In this document: positions 49,720-62,430 of the stretch, in pieces | Layout of the letters: the number at the start of each line of letters is the position of its first letter | Position numbering within the stretch: the stretch's first letter is position 1 | Assembly (NCBI GenBank): GCA_963573385.1 | Contig: CAUYLG010047141.1 | Span: 31,738 to 95,737, forward strand | Direction of reading: 5' to 3' | Origin: Cacajao melanocephalus | Taxonomy: Eukaryota; Chordata; Mammalia; Primates; Pitheciidae | DNA length: 64,000 nt | Program-made: the position numbers and the translations under genes | The notes under the pieces: model-generated | The model's input: only the letters and a program-made list of their open reading frames with translations | Databases searched by the model: none | Told to the model about the DNA's origin: nothing

Positions 49720-50030
49720 GGTAGATGATATTATACAGGTCAAAATGCATAAGATGTACATCACCAAAAGTGAACCCTAATGTGCATGATGGACTTTGGG
49801 TGACAATGCTTTCTCAATGTTGATTCATCAATTGTAACAAATGGAACAATTCTGGTGCAAGATATCCATAGCGGAGGAGGCTAGGCATGCATATCGGGGG
49901 AGGGGACATGGGAACTCTGTATCTTCCACTCCATTTTGCTATGAACCTAACACTACTTTAAGAAATAGTCTGTATGTTTTTTAAATCCTACACTTGTACT
50001 ATACTAATAAATACAGTTTTAAAATTAAAC
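49720..50030 (+). mobile_element. L1M 3' end
   Basis: accaaaagtgaaccctaatg, atggactttgggtgacaatg, gattcatcaattgtaacaaa, ggaggaggctaggcatgcat, cattttgctatgaacctaac follow the 3' UTR end of mammalian L1. Confidence 0.75.
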
Positions 50031-50950
<920 letters not shown>

Positions 50951-50968
50951 GGGATCTTCAGACTTTCT

Positions 50969-51352
50969 AGTTGGCCTTTTATGTTGGGTGCTGGAAAGAC
51001 GTCTTTCTTTCATTGGTTACCAATAACAATTTGTAGTGTGTGTATGGTACTTTTGAACTTCAAAAAGATTTGGCCAGTATTAATAGCTAATGATACACAG
51101 TTCTGATGTTGACTTGATGAGGGTAGGATTGCTTTCTCTGATGAATGTTGCTCCACTATTTCTGAGATCTTATTGAGGTGAATAAAAGTGAAATATGCCC
51201 AAGGACAATTAAACCGTTGTTGACCCAAATGCTGTCTACTACTCACATGGAAGGCGTGCCCTTCGGGCTAGTGATGGCACATAACTGTGTGGATAAATGA
51301 ATCCATTTCCTCCTCACTGAGCCCCAAATCCTCCTCAAGACAATATTCCTGG
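50969..51352. other. Unclassified sequence
   Basis: No gene or repeat recognised between the Alu and the following LTR. Confidence 0.4.
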
Positions 51353-52198
51353 TGATATGGACAGGAGGCAGGGAAATACTGAGTAGAAGAGGACAGTCCC
51401 TAGTGAGGGCCACACCCTCAAGCCTGGGACCATGGCCCAAAGTGATAACACGCATTCCTATTTTCCCACCCAAATGTTGCCTTTTACAAGACCACCCCGG
51501 CCTGCCCTCCCCTTGATCTTGTACCTACAAAATCCCCAGGCTCCACTGGCAGAGGTACAGCAGAGTGGCTGAGAGGCAGAGTGGAGCAGCAGAAAAGGAG
51601 AGAAGAGAAGAAGCAGCTGGACATCAGAGAGAAGCAGCTTGACTTCAGAGGAAAGTTTGATGGTAGGACTTTGGAGAAGAGTTCAGCTGACGATGGCCAA
51701 CTCTGGGGTAAGACCACCTTCCCACTTCATCCCCTTCCCACTCCCCATCCTATTGAGACCCACTTCCACCGCTCAGTAAAATCCTTCACATTTGCCACCT
51801 CTCAATTCGTTCATGCAGCCTGATTCTTCCTGAACACCAGATGAGAACTCAAGTACCAAGAGGGTGGGCACAAAAGACTGTCACCCTGACCCTCCACTAA
51901 GCTATTAAACACTAAAGCCATCCGTGGGTGACAAAGCTAAAAGAACACAGTGTAACGCACACCCTCTGGGGCTTCAGGGGTCGCAGGTACCCTACTAGAT
52001 GCTGCTGTGGGGCCACATGCAGTTCTACTCCTGCCAGTGCCCAGAAGCACTTGTCCCGGTCCCTGCCCCTGCTCACCTGCATGCTCTCCCTCGCCCGCCC
52101 CCCACCTCCCGTGAGGGGTTGAGAGCTGCAGGCTGAGTAAAGGAGCCAACCCCTTTGTGAGCCCCGCAAAGGCGTTAAGGGAAGTATCCCGTGTTTCA
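51353..52198 (+). mobile_element. ERV1-type solo LTR, sense
   Basis: 846 bp beginning TGATATGGACAGG and ending GTGTTTCA. The 4-bp duplication ctgg flanks it (51349-51352; 52199-52202), as expected for ERV1-class integration. It contains a decayed TATA region (cctacaaaatccccagg near 51524) and a mutated polyadenylation signal (cagtaaaatcc near 51774). The 3' third (51930-52190) is the most GC- and CpG-rich stretch of the window. Open frames of up to 144 codons on the minus strand here are chance. Subfamily unresolved. No internal viral genes are adjacent. Confidence 0.75.
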
Positions 52199-52289
52199 CT
52201 GGCAGTAATGGGTATTAATAAAATAAGTACTTTCTGAAGATGAAATATTATTTGCCTCAACTTTATGCTTGAAAAAATGTCACTGTTAA

Positions 52290-52795
52290 GTAGTCTTTTA
52301 TTAATCTCCATTTTCTCCTGGATAAAGCCTAGGTTTCTTGTTATGGCATTCAAGGCCTTCCGTGAACTCATCCCAGCTCATCTTTCCACCATCAACTTCT
52401 ACCTCAAAGCCAAACTCTATGCTCCACCTTTTTGTAAAAACAAACTAATCTCTCATATCCTGTTCATTTTGCTCAGGCCAGTCTTTTCGCCTGGCATGCT
52501 CTTGCCTTGTTTTACGCCATTCTTTGTACCCTTAGGCACATATCTCCCCCCAGCCAACCCGTCCTGAAGCTGTTCCTTCTGGCATTCACTGCTCCCTCCT
52601 GTATTCTTGCTTTATAGGCTTCCTATGACCCCTTTGTCTCACACTGCCTTGAGTTGTCCTTAGTTATGGACCTCTCTATTCCTAGGTGGATTGTAAGCCT
52701 CCAATGGTCAAGGACCACATTGCTCTGTTCCACCCTGACACCTACTTACATGTAGAAGACACAGAAAAAATGTTTTTATGAAAGAATGGATTATT
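52290..52795 (+). mobile_element. L2 LINE 3' region
   Basis: ggcattcaaggccttccgtg, cgcctggcatgctcttgcct, gtggattgtaagcctccaat, ggtcaaggaccacattgctc are in L2 order and sense orientation. A 100-codon frame at 52265-52567 is a broken trace of the ORF2 end region. Confidence 0.75.
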
Positions 52796-53019
52796 ATACA
52801 TTGTTCACCCTTGAATTCCCTTTGAACTGTGTTTATGATTCATAAACACTAGAGGTGATCACCTCTGTGTAACTTCTGACTGCATAAAAATAAGACTCTT
52901 CACACGCCATCCATCCCTCATCTCCATTTTCATCTTCCATTCCAGCCACACCTTCCTAGAATCCCTGTAACCCAAACATACCAGGATGAGGCAGGGTTCT
53001 CTAATCGCTGGTGTCCTTT

Positions 53020-53270
53020 TGTATTTCCAGATTTTTATTATCCTGGACCTTCTGTATGGCATGTCCTTTCTCCTTATCTGTCTAGCAAACTCCTACTCAT
53101 CCTTCAAAGCCCAGTAAAATATCCTGTGAATCTCATAGGCTTTCCCATCCTGCCAAGAAAGAATTAATTGCTCTCATATCTGTTTTCTGTCAGTGCTTAA
53201 AACAATGCCAGCTGCCATAGTCGGTGCTCAGTAACTAGTTATTGAAACTGAATATATTGTTCCAAGTTCT
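53020..53270 (+). mobile_element. L2-type LINE 3' end
   Basis: aactcctactcatccttcaa, agcccagtaaaatatcctgt, gaattaattgctctcatatc, atagtcggtgctcagtaact. A second, separate L2-like end next to the one above. Confidence 0.6.
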
Positions 53271-53455
53271 TTGTTTATCGCACAGTTTCAGTTAGAAGGA
53301 AGACCACTTGTCAGCAACTCAGGCTCTCAGATCAGTCTTGCTAAAGCAGAGAATCATAAGTGAGGAAACAGGATATGAGTAGGATTCAGGGAGCTGATGC
53401 CCCTGAAGTCTTAATTCTTTGTGTATAGTGCTCCAATTGTGTGCAAATGCTTGAA

Positions 53456-53641
53456 ACAGGAAGGAAGGAATGAGGAAGGAGAACTTGTGAGGGTAAGAAA
53501 AGGGAAGGAAGGAAGGAAGGAAAGAAGGAAGAAGGAAGGAAGGAAGGAAAGGGGAACTTGTGAGGGTAAGAAGAGTGAAGGAAGGAAGGAGGGAGGGAGC
53601 GAAGGAGAGAAAGAAGGAAGGAGAATTTGTAAGGGTAAGAA
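53456..53641. repeat. (GGAA)n minisatellite with recurring 19-mer
   Basis: Tandem GGAA runs alternate with a conserved 19-bp spacer, gaacttgtgagggtaagaa, at 53481-53499 and 53554-53572, and with two substitutions at 53623-53641. The higher-order period is 73 then 69 bp, so there are about three units, each holding 4-7 GGAA motifs. It is simple-repeat derived and no gene is involved. Open frames here are repeat artefacts. Confidence 0.92.
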
Positions 53642-55539
53642 GAACTAAATTGTTCAAGCCTATAATCTGAGTAGTTTAAGTTGTATGCCCTTACTGTTAG
53701 AGCTTAAAGCCAGAATGTCATAGACCAAGCTCATAATTTAGTTTATGGCTGATCTTTATGGTAATAAAAAAAATCTAGAAAGAAACTGCCTGGCACCAAT
53801 TGCTGAAGATGTTTTTTAATACTGTCAAATGATTCGTAATTATAAAGGGTGAATGTACCATGTTTGCTCTGTAGTGGTTATGCTGAGACTCATTAAGTAC
53901 TTTCTGCATCTAAGAGTCCTGTTTTATGTAAACAAGACCTCTGAGGAATATACAGATGGGTAATAAAGATGAAAGGAAATGGAGTATATTAACGTGAGGA
54001 CAAATTAATAACGGCCTTTCCATCCTCTAACAGGCAAATCAGTTGCTGTGGAATAATTGCACTTTTCCATGCAAAGGGGAGCAAAAATCCAGACAAAGCA
54101 ATAGACAGAAGACAGACAAAATCAGACAAGGTTCCTGGGTCAAACTACTTTATGGAAATAGTCGGCACTTTGGGAAATTTATCTGCTTGCCTGCCCGGGC
54201 TTCTGATGGGACTTGCAGAGAGCTTTTTACTGGGCCACAAATGAAATCAACTTTAATGTTTTGTAATGGACAGTGGGGCATGAAGAAGTTCTCTTCTTCA
54301 CAAAGGGACAGGGAGAAGAGGGTAGGAGAATACAAGTGCTGAGATGGAAGGAAAGATAAGATCAACAGAATCACCGTCTTGTTTCTCTTCACATAAAAGA
54401 GTTGGAGCCTGTATGTTGAGATTTTGTTGAAATAAATGCCGCATTGATAAGACAAGGCTGAGCTAACACTGGTAGATCTGTTTTCCTATCAGCAATGTAC
54501 TGTCTGAATTCCTAGACAAATAAGTCAGCTAAACTGAGTTTCCAACTGACCAGACCCTATATAGGTCACCGTAATATACAAAGTATAACACAGCAAAGAT
54601 ACCCATTGGGTCACCCAGATCTTTAGTTAGCTCAAGCCTGTTTGTCCAGAGGTGGCAAGTAGAGAGCTCCAAAGGACCTGCCCCTTGCTACTGAATTTCA
54701 GAAGGTGCTTCCACCCCAAAGATGGCCTGCTTTCTCAACCTTCAGGCATTTCTCTAACCCTGGCACAGAGCTGACTTGCTGCCTACTGGGCTTCCAAAAC
54801 TCCAGATTTACACCTCTGGTGCATTGCTCTGACCAGGGCTTGAACCAGGATAAGAGGCAAGCCAGACGTGGGCTGGGAGGTGTAAATTTAAGGAGGCACT
54901 CCATCTCAGATTCCAAACCTGCCTTTGTACTTCCTTGAGAATAAGTTCTTCCTTAAATTTTGCACCCAGGAGCTTCCCTTGCCTCACCCTACTCTGGGCC
55001 TTTGACTCCAGAGTCTCTGGTGAGAGATCTGTGGATTGTGTTAGTTCAGGAAGCCTCACAGCCAGATCACTCTCACTCTGCTTGATAGCTCTTCCGTTTA
55101 CCTCAACTAACTTCTCTCTCTATTAGTCACTCTATTAGTCAGTTTAAAGAATCTGAAGACCAGAAACCTTGCATGGCATCTTAGAATGCAGAGCAAGGGG
55201 CCCGCATTTCTTTCTTGTTGATCTCAGAGGGGGCTGACTATACAAAGGCTGAGACCAGTCCTGGAGCCATCCTGACTAACCCAAGACCAAGACATCCCAG
55301 GGACTCAGGGCTGCTCCTCCAGGGCTGGCTTAGAAGGGCCCTGCTTGGTTATAATGCTCTGCTGTTAGAGCCTTGACATTTTAAATTATTTTTAAACAAA
55401 GGGCCCTGTATTTTTATTTTGGTTTGGATCCTGCACATTATGTATTATAGTTGTTCCTGGCTCCACTTACAACAAATTAAAAATATCTGGGATGTCAAAT
55501 GCCCCCTGCCCCTTTAACACTCTTCTTGATTGTTATTGG
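53642..55539. other. Unclassified sequence
   Basis: No transposon or gene recognised over 1.9 kb. Overlapping frames of about 100 codons at 54043-54455 on both strands look like chance. Confidence 0.4.
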
Positions 55540-56045
55540 AGTACACACAAGTCCTTATAATGGTGTATAAAACCCTGCTTTGTTGGGCCTCAATTCACTC
55601 TCCAGCCCTGGGTTGTACCAATTTCCTTCTTGTTATCTGCACTTTGGCCTTCTTGCAGTCCTCAACTGCACCGCATCCCCTATTACCTCAGGGCCTTTGC
55701 CCAGTCTGTTTTCTCTGCCTGGAATACTCTTCCCCAGCCCCACTCCCCATCTGGCTCCGACTGCTTGTCCTTCAGTTCTGAGATCAAACCTTAATTTCTT
55801 AGGAAAGCACTGACCCACCAGGCTAAACTGAACCCCACGTTGCATATTCTCATGGTGCTTCTTCAGCACCTACCACAATCTGTAATTAAATCTCTGTATG
55901 ATCATCGGATTAGTGTCTCAATTACCAAGTGATAGTACATGAGACAGGCACTGTGTGTCTTTTGTCCACGTTTGTAGGTTCAAGGCCTAGCACAGTGCCA
56001 GGCACTTAGAGCAAGCACTCAGTAAATAGTTGTGAAAGGGAAGGA
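55540..56045 (+). mobile_element. L2 LINE 3' end, well preserved
   Basis: cctcagggcctttgcccagt, ctctgcctggaatactcttc, cttcagttctgagatcaaac, agcacagtgccaggcactta, agcactcagtaaatagttgt. Runs to the L2 3' terminus. The two short proline-rich frames inside derive from it. Confidence 0.85.
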
Positions 56046-57579
56046 TAAAGGAGAAGCCCAGGGTAATCCTGTCTGCGGATGTTGTTGAGGGGAGGAAGGG
56101 TGGGGAGAGGTTGGAAGTGGGAGGTACACTGAGGGGAGGTAACCTGTGGAAGGATCTGAAGGGAAGCTGAATGTCCTTTGCCTTTTGACTTCCAGGCTCA
56201 GATACCCAATGCTCCCAATCTGAAGTCATCCTCAGAAGCCCGTTCAGCTTCACACTAGCCTCTGGGTGAGGGGAGATGATGAATGAGCAAAGTTTAATTA
56301 CATAGAATTCAATTCGCTGATGGTCAACCTAGATATCTCAATAATTAGGGGAAAATATACTGTGTGTTGGGAATTTCTAATGAGCCTGTGAGGTTTCAGT
56401 TTGCAGTGTGGTCTGTGAAGCATTTTAATAGAGTTTTCATCTCATCTTTGCCTTCTTTATTTAGTGATATGCTTCCCTTTGGGGATTTTATTCCCTTTGA
56501 TGGACTTGTGAAAGCATTATTTTTTTTATAACTCTGTGGTGTATGTAGCTTATTTTGTCTCTTTGCTTCCTTTATCTTTTCTTTTGCAAGCCACCGAAAG
56601 TCATGTGTTCGCCTTTGATTTCCTTCTATGGTCCCACATACCTTTATGTAGATTTGTTTTCCTTGTGATCTTTGAAATATACCCCACAAGGTCAAAGTGA
56701 CTGCTACTTGTTGTGGAGAAAAGAAAGTCAAGACTCCTTCTCGGCTGTAGGACACCCAACTTTCTTTCAATATCCCCCTGCCCCACCCTTCACACTATAT
56801 TCACCCAGGTCCTAAATGCTCCTTGTTTTGGTTCCAAAAAATAGTATAATCTTCTACTGCTTCTCTCTGTGGCAAAGACACAGATCATTTAAAAAATTTT
56901 TTTTTTGGTTCTTACAAGAGACAAAGAAATGGTAACTTTTCTAAGCAGCTGTTCAGTTGTTTAAAGATGGAGTTTTATACTTGAAATATTGAGGCTTCTC
57001 TAAGGAATGATTTTCCGTAACTTTGTCACCCATCAGTTGTTGGTGTCACTGAAATTCTCAGTGACTGCGACAGGGGAAGGTTCTCCTTTTTTATTCCTAC
57101 CATGCCCTCACCACTTTGGAGCAGCCAGGAATACCGGGAGTGACATAACAAATTTGATTTTTCATTACGATTCAAATGTTAGTTTAAATGATGCTCTCAG
57201 TAACTGATAGTTTAGGAAATATAAAAATTCAGTGGAAATACTTAATTTTAGATGGTGTTGGATCTAAATGAAGGCATAGATTAGGAAATGATTGATCTTT
57301 CATCATTTCATCTGGACTTAGAGTCCAGATTATTTAGCCTTTCACCAGGGTGGTAAAATGCTTCTTTTTGCTTTCTTGATTTTTCAAAAAATAAGTGTCA
57401 CACCCTGACACTTTCCAAGTTTTGATGCAGAAACCATGATTTGTCTCTTGTCTCTTTTAGCTCTCTCCCCCACCAGTGTGTCCCTTTATTTAGCTTGCTT
57501 CAAGTTTCCCTAGCACATTATGTACAGGTCTTCCTGCCCACATTCTATCAAAACATTCCATATAAATCTTTCTATCCCC
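56046..57579. other. Unclassified sequence
   Basis: No gene or repeat recognised. A 124-codon minus frame at 56396-56770 lacks any motif. The sequence is AT-rich with long pyrimidine runs. Confidence 0.4.
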
Positions 57580-57659
57580 CTCACTGATCATTAGCTGTGT
57601 GATCTTGGGCAAGGTAATCTTTCTGAATCTTGGTTTTCTCAACTGTAAAAATAACTTCC
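57580..57659 (+). mobile_element. MIR SINE fragment
   Basis: attagctgtgtgatcttggg, caaggtaatctttctgaatc, ttggttttctcaactgtaaa: the central MIR core only. Confidence 0.7.
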
Positions 57660-57902
57660 TAGTGGTGTTTGTTAATTCATTTGCCCTTCCACTGATTCAC
57701 CAAGTGTTTCATGAGCTCTGCCTCCATGCCAGGTGCTACTCTAGGTCATCTATGTCCTCTAGGGATACAGCAACAAACAAAACAAGTCCTTCCTCCATGG
57801 ACTCACCTACAGAAGGTTAGAGAGACAACAAGCAAATAAATATGTAATATATGTGCTAAGTTATTTGAAGAACAATAAAGCAGAGTGGGAAAGAGAATGA
57901 TG
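57660..57902 (-). mobile_element. L2 LINE, antisense, first part
   Basis: gcctccatgccaggtgctac, ctctagggatacagcaacaa, acaaaacaagtccttcctcc, gaacaataaagcagagtggg match antisense L2 3' sequence. Confidence 0.8.
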
Positions 57903-58320
57903 GATGGTCCTTTAGGTTGGGTTTCCTGGGAAACAGGTTCTGTGATGGAGACATAGGATCAATACCTGGTGGGGACAGAAAGGCACGAGAAGGGGAAAGG
58001 GCTCAGTTGACTCCATGGGGATTCTGAAGCCAGGATGGCTTTTCTGAATTGGCCCAAATTGGGACAAGAGCTTTGGGTCTTTATACCCCTGCTTTGATCA
58101 GCCACTGGACATGGCCTGCCCCTAGAAAAATGGCTCTCTTCAGCTGATGGCAATTTTTAGAGATGGCTGAGAATGTAGGGTTGTCAATGGACCTTACTCC
58201 CAGCACCTAGAAGAATAAGCCCTTCAGTCCTGAAGTGATGGAGATAGCATATAACCATCTCCACTGTAGATGGGGTACATAGATTATAACACAGTTTTAT
58301 ATTTTAAAACTCAAATTTAT
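57903..58320. mobile_element. Unidentified insert splitting the L2 (LTR-like)
   Basis: About 418 bp lie between two pieces that are adjacent in L2. The insert (ggtttcctgggaaacaggtt at its start; gtctttatacccctgctttg; aagcccttcagtcctgaagt near its end) resembles an ERVL-type LTR, but I cannot assign a family or strand and see no clean duplication. Confidence 0.4.
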
Positions 58321-58612
58321 AAGGGTTGTGCTATTTATGTGGTGGCAAAAGAAGCTTTCTCTGATACGGTGACATTTGAGGAGAGGTTCGAAGGCAGAGA
58401 AGATTAAGCCTTGCAGATATCCTAGGGAAGAGCATACCAGGCAGAGGGAGCAGGCAGTGTTAAGACCCTGAGAATGGAACGTTCTTGATGTGTTCAGGAA
58501 TCCATGGAGACTGGTATGGTTGAAGAAGAATGACCATCCAATAGGAAGAATGCTAGGAAATGAAGTCAGGATAGAGCCTTGAGCCAGATCATGGAGGGCC
58601 TCATAGGCTACC
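58321..58612 (-). mobile_element. L2 LINE, antisense, second part
   Basis: gtgacatttgaggagaggtt, gaagagcataccaggcagag, cgttcttgatgtgttcagga, gagccagatcatggagggcc continue the antisense L2. Confidence 0.8.
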
Positions 58613-58722
58613 TCACAGATTGCTGTGAGAATTACAGCAATAGATTCACATAAACTGCTTAGGAATGTGCCTGTGATATAGTTCTCAAGGAAGTTGCTGT
58701 CATCATCATCATCATCATCGTC
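58613..58722 (+). mobile_element. MIR 3' end with (ATC)n tail
   Basis: ctacctcacagattgctgtg, agaattacagcaatagattc, aactgcttaggaatgtgcct match the sense MIR tail. It ends in about seven ATC units (58697-58720). On the minus strand these make a poly-Asp start to a 144-codon frame, which is an artefact. Confidence 0.65.
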
Positions 58723-59644
58723 TCTCTGCATGAGGGTGGCTCTGTATATATCTCACCACAATTGAAATAAATAAACAAAAAATGAAATGAATTAGAACAT
58801 TTAAGATGGGTCATTTCCTCTGGAATAATTATTAAATCTATGTTAATTTATTTTTAAAAAACAATTTTAACTGATTTTTTTTTGTAAGGTAGATATTGGG
58901 AAATGTTGGTTCAGGATAATGTGTTTTCCCCTCAAATATTTTGTGGTTCAAAATAAAGTAATTATAGAGCTCCCTATGATAGTAGAGGATTTGCAAGGAC
59001 TTGAATAAACTTTTTTTAGAATGATTTTTTGAATAAATAAAAGCACCCTATATTTTAATTGGATCTATATAGTAAATAGAAAAATATATAATTGAATGAT
59101 ATAAAATTGCCTCTACTCAACTCCTTTTGACTTATAAAAATGTCAAGTTCATATGTTCAACCAAATTTGCATATGTTTCTGTGATATTATTAACTAGAGA
59201 AATGTATTTTTATAAGTCTTAGATCTTTATAATTCAAAATTTAAATTTCTATAGCCAGATCATAAGTTGCTTTTGATTATATTTTATGTATTTTCAGAGT
59301 CTTCTTGCATAGTCCTAAAGGAAGGAACTGAAGTTCAAATTTCTTCAAAATAAAAAAAATGCTATAGCAGAGTGTATCTGATAGATAGCATTTCATATAG
59401 ATCAAAAAGTAGTTTTAAAATATATCTTCCTTTGACCAAATAATGAAAATTAAAAGACTGGATTTATTGCTTTGAACATCAATTCTTTGAAAAGGGTTCC
59501 AACCTTAGAATTAAGAGCCAGCACCTATTCCTTTGGCCTGCAATTCAAGGACGTAAAGCTCAGAGAACAGGATATATAGTTCCTTTGGTGTGTAGATCAC
59601 TTCCATGGACAAATAATCGACTCCATTTTGAGTTCATTCTTTTT
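58723..59644. other. Unclassified AT-rich sequence
   Basis: No gene or repeat recognised. Confidence 0.4.
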
Positions 59645-60340
59645 TGTTTCCCTTAACTTTTTATTTTGAAAAAAGTCAAACCTATAAAAAAAGTTGAAAA
59701 AACAGTACATCATCTAGATTTACTAATTAACATTTATCAATTTGTCATATTCTCTTTTTCTCTATATACACACATATAAACATTTCTATATATGTACATA
59801 CATAGGATGTGTATATACACACACGTATAAATATTTCTCTTTATATGTATGAACATTCAGTTATTTCCTGACCTTTTTTTTTTTTTTTTTTTTGAGATGG
59901 AATCTCCCTCACTCTGTTGCCCTGGCTGCAGTGCAGTGGCACGATCTTGGCTCACTGCAGCCTCTGACTCCTGGGTTCAAGCAGTTCTCGTGCCTCAGGC
60001 TCCTGAATAGCTGAATAGCTGGGATTACAGGCATGCTGTAATAAAACATTCTTTATAGCTTTTTTCAAAAAAAATAAATCTAGGATTCTGTCAAATGTCA
60101 TTCATTACATTTAGTTGTCATATCTCTTTAGTCAATTTTAATCTAGAAATGACCCCCCCCAACTCCCACTTTCGAATTTTTTTTCTTTCATGGCAATGAC
60201 ATTGTGAGGGTGCCGGCCAGTGTTCTGGGCTGGTCTTTCTAATAGGTCCAGGTAAAGCCTTCTAATAAGACTACCCCATTGAGAGTGTCTCCCTTTGCCT
60301 CCCTTCAGGGGACTCTTAGTGTCAGCTGGACATTGGTCAC
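59645..60340 (-). mobile_element. Old L1 (L1ME-like) 3' UTR split by an Alu
   Basis: Antisense old L1 3' UTR: ttttattttgaaaaaagtca, tctagatttactaattaaca, and beyond the Alu ttacatttagttgtcatatc, tctttagtcaattttaatct, catggcaatgacattgtgag. A TA/CA-rich tract lies at 59760-59830. Confidence 0.7.
59875..60037 (-). mobile_element. Alu fragment (3' half)
   Basis: Poly-T, gagatggaatctccctcact, to gctgggattacaggcatgct. Only the right half of the Alu is present. A 10-bp local duplication (gaatagctga twice, 60005-60020) lies in it. It interrupts the old L1. Confidence 0.88.
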
Positions 60341-60681
60341 TTGTTTAAGGTTTTTTGTTGCTTCTTGTCAACTTTAGTTAAACTGTTTTTTCTTCATCTA
60401 CAAAATCTCTGGACTTTGTAGTGTCTATATAGAAAATGTTATGTCTTGAATATCTATGTAGCTCATATGCCAAACTATTATTTGCTTATATCATACAGGC
60501 TTGTTTTATTTTTTTTAAACTGATGACTATAGTAATGTATGATTCTCAGAAATATTGATGGCTTCTTGAAGAGGACGACAGAAACTGAAATGCTTGTCCA
60601 AACTGCCTGGCAAACTGAAAGAATGCTTAGAGATGACTCTATCTGTATCTCTTTCAGTCTCTCTCTCTCTCTCAGTTTCTC

Positions 60682-60722
<41 letters not shown>

Positions 60723-61509
60723 GATTCCTTTTACTAAGATCATCTCATTCTATTTCCCTCTAGGTTGCTTTTATTTAAACTTATTCTATGCAGAACAGAC
60801 ATATAGAAGAAAGGATGTGTAGGGAAAGATTTAAACTCAAATATCTTTTCAAAAAAACCATAGTTTTTAATCTGGTGAATATTTGCTGTCATTGACAGAA
60901 TTTTCTGTCCACTTCATAAGAATTTTGTCAAAATAACTTTCTTGCCAATATAAGCCCCTGGGGTAATCCACCATCCATTGCTTTGTGCTCTGGGGAACAG
61001 CTGACCTTGGTTAGAAATTAATTTATTACTTCCTGTTTCCTTTATATCTCTCACTTCCCTCCCCACCTCCTTGCTCTATAATGACACATAAAGTTAATGA
61101 GCACTGGTAATTAAGAGGGCCATTTTAGAACTAGTGAGTTGGGTATTGAATGCCCTTGACCTAAACTTTACTTGGAGAAAGGATAGCTGAGTAATTAGAA
61201 AATGGAGTTCCAAATCAGAAGCTGAGAAGTTTTTTCTGCCAGTAATTTGTGTAGCTTGTGCTGGATGCCTTTATCTCTCTATATTTTATTTTGTCCATCA
61301 GTTAAATAGGAGTTACAATTCTCATTAAGAGTTCTTGGGTGCACAGGTGAAAATCACAATATGATAACAATATAACTTTTAATCTTAGAAGAACTAGGCA
61401 ATCTGAATATTTTTATTAGTTATAAAATCCAATATATTTTCCTTAACTCACATTTATACTTTTACCTGCTTAAGTCAATAAAGGTCACAATTTAAATGTT
61501 TTAAGTTAA
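60341..61509. other. Unclassified sequence around a TC microsatellite
   Basis: No gene or transposon recognised. Confidence 0.4.
60648..60722. repeat. (TC)n/(TGTC)n microsatellite
   Basis: Long CT dinucleotide runs with a central (CTGT)n block. A Ser/Leu-repeat open frame across it is an artefact. Confidence 0.95.
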
Positions 61510-61803
<294 letters not shown>

Positions 61804-61999
61804 TTTTAAGTTAAATAGCTTAAAATATAAAGGGAAATAAAAAAACACTTTATTTCTAATTTCTTATATAATGGCCAATTTTATCCTCAGAAAATTTTAA
61901 AATTAAAATTTTATTATAGAAGTAATCAACTGAAGGAATATCAGAAAATGTAGATATGTAGGAGGAAAAACAAATCAGAAAATCATGTGTCAAGACAAG

Positions 62000-62110
62000 T
62001 TCATCATTTGTAACAAATGTACTCCTCTGCTGGGGGATGTGGCTAACAGGGAAGGCTCTGCATGTGACAGGAGGTAGACAGGAAATCTTGGTACCTTCTG
62101 CTATTCCAGA
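62000..62110 (+). mobile_element. L1M 3' UTR fragment
   Basis: gttcatcatttgtaacaaat, gtactcctctgctgggggat, aggaaatcttggtaccttct match the L1M 3' UTR. Confidence 0.65.
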
Positions 62111-62430
62111 AGGGATCATCTAGTTACATCCTTTTATAACCTATTTTTTCATTTATTAGTCTATTTTCAGTATCTTTCTGGTTCATTATAAGTAATGATA
62201 AGCTGATGCTATAATATCCCACCCAGATCTCCCTTCAGAATTAGGAGACTTAATTACCCATCTGTATGCTGCTGGCAGGCACCCCTTAACCCCTCTGCTC
62301 CGTTTAGAACTGTTGGATGAAGGTATTTGCCTTGCACAAGAGTAAACCCATATCCATCAGCTGCAGGCTTCCAGTGCCTGCAAGATGCAGGGATACAAAG
62401 GCCAGGTTCTCTTGCCCTGATTTGAGATCA

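Noticed and set aside
51937..52371. 144-codon minus-strand frame in GC-rich sequence
   Set aside because: Lies antisense in an ERV LTR and runs past its end. The Gly/Arg-rich composition reflects the LTR's GC content.
53319..53657. 112-codon minus frame rich in Pro/Ser/Phe
   Set aside because: Antisense of the GGAA minisatellite. Periodicity comes from the DNA repeat.
58297..58731. 144-codon minus-strand frame starting with a poly-Asp run
   Set aside because: The Asp run is the (ATC)n tail of a MIR and the rest is antisense L2/MIR. No domain, and composition follows the repeats.
60539..60724. Ser/Leu-repeat protein
   Set aside because: Encoded by the TC microsatellite.
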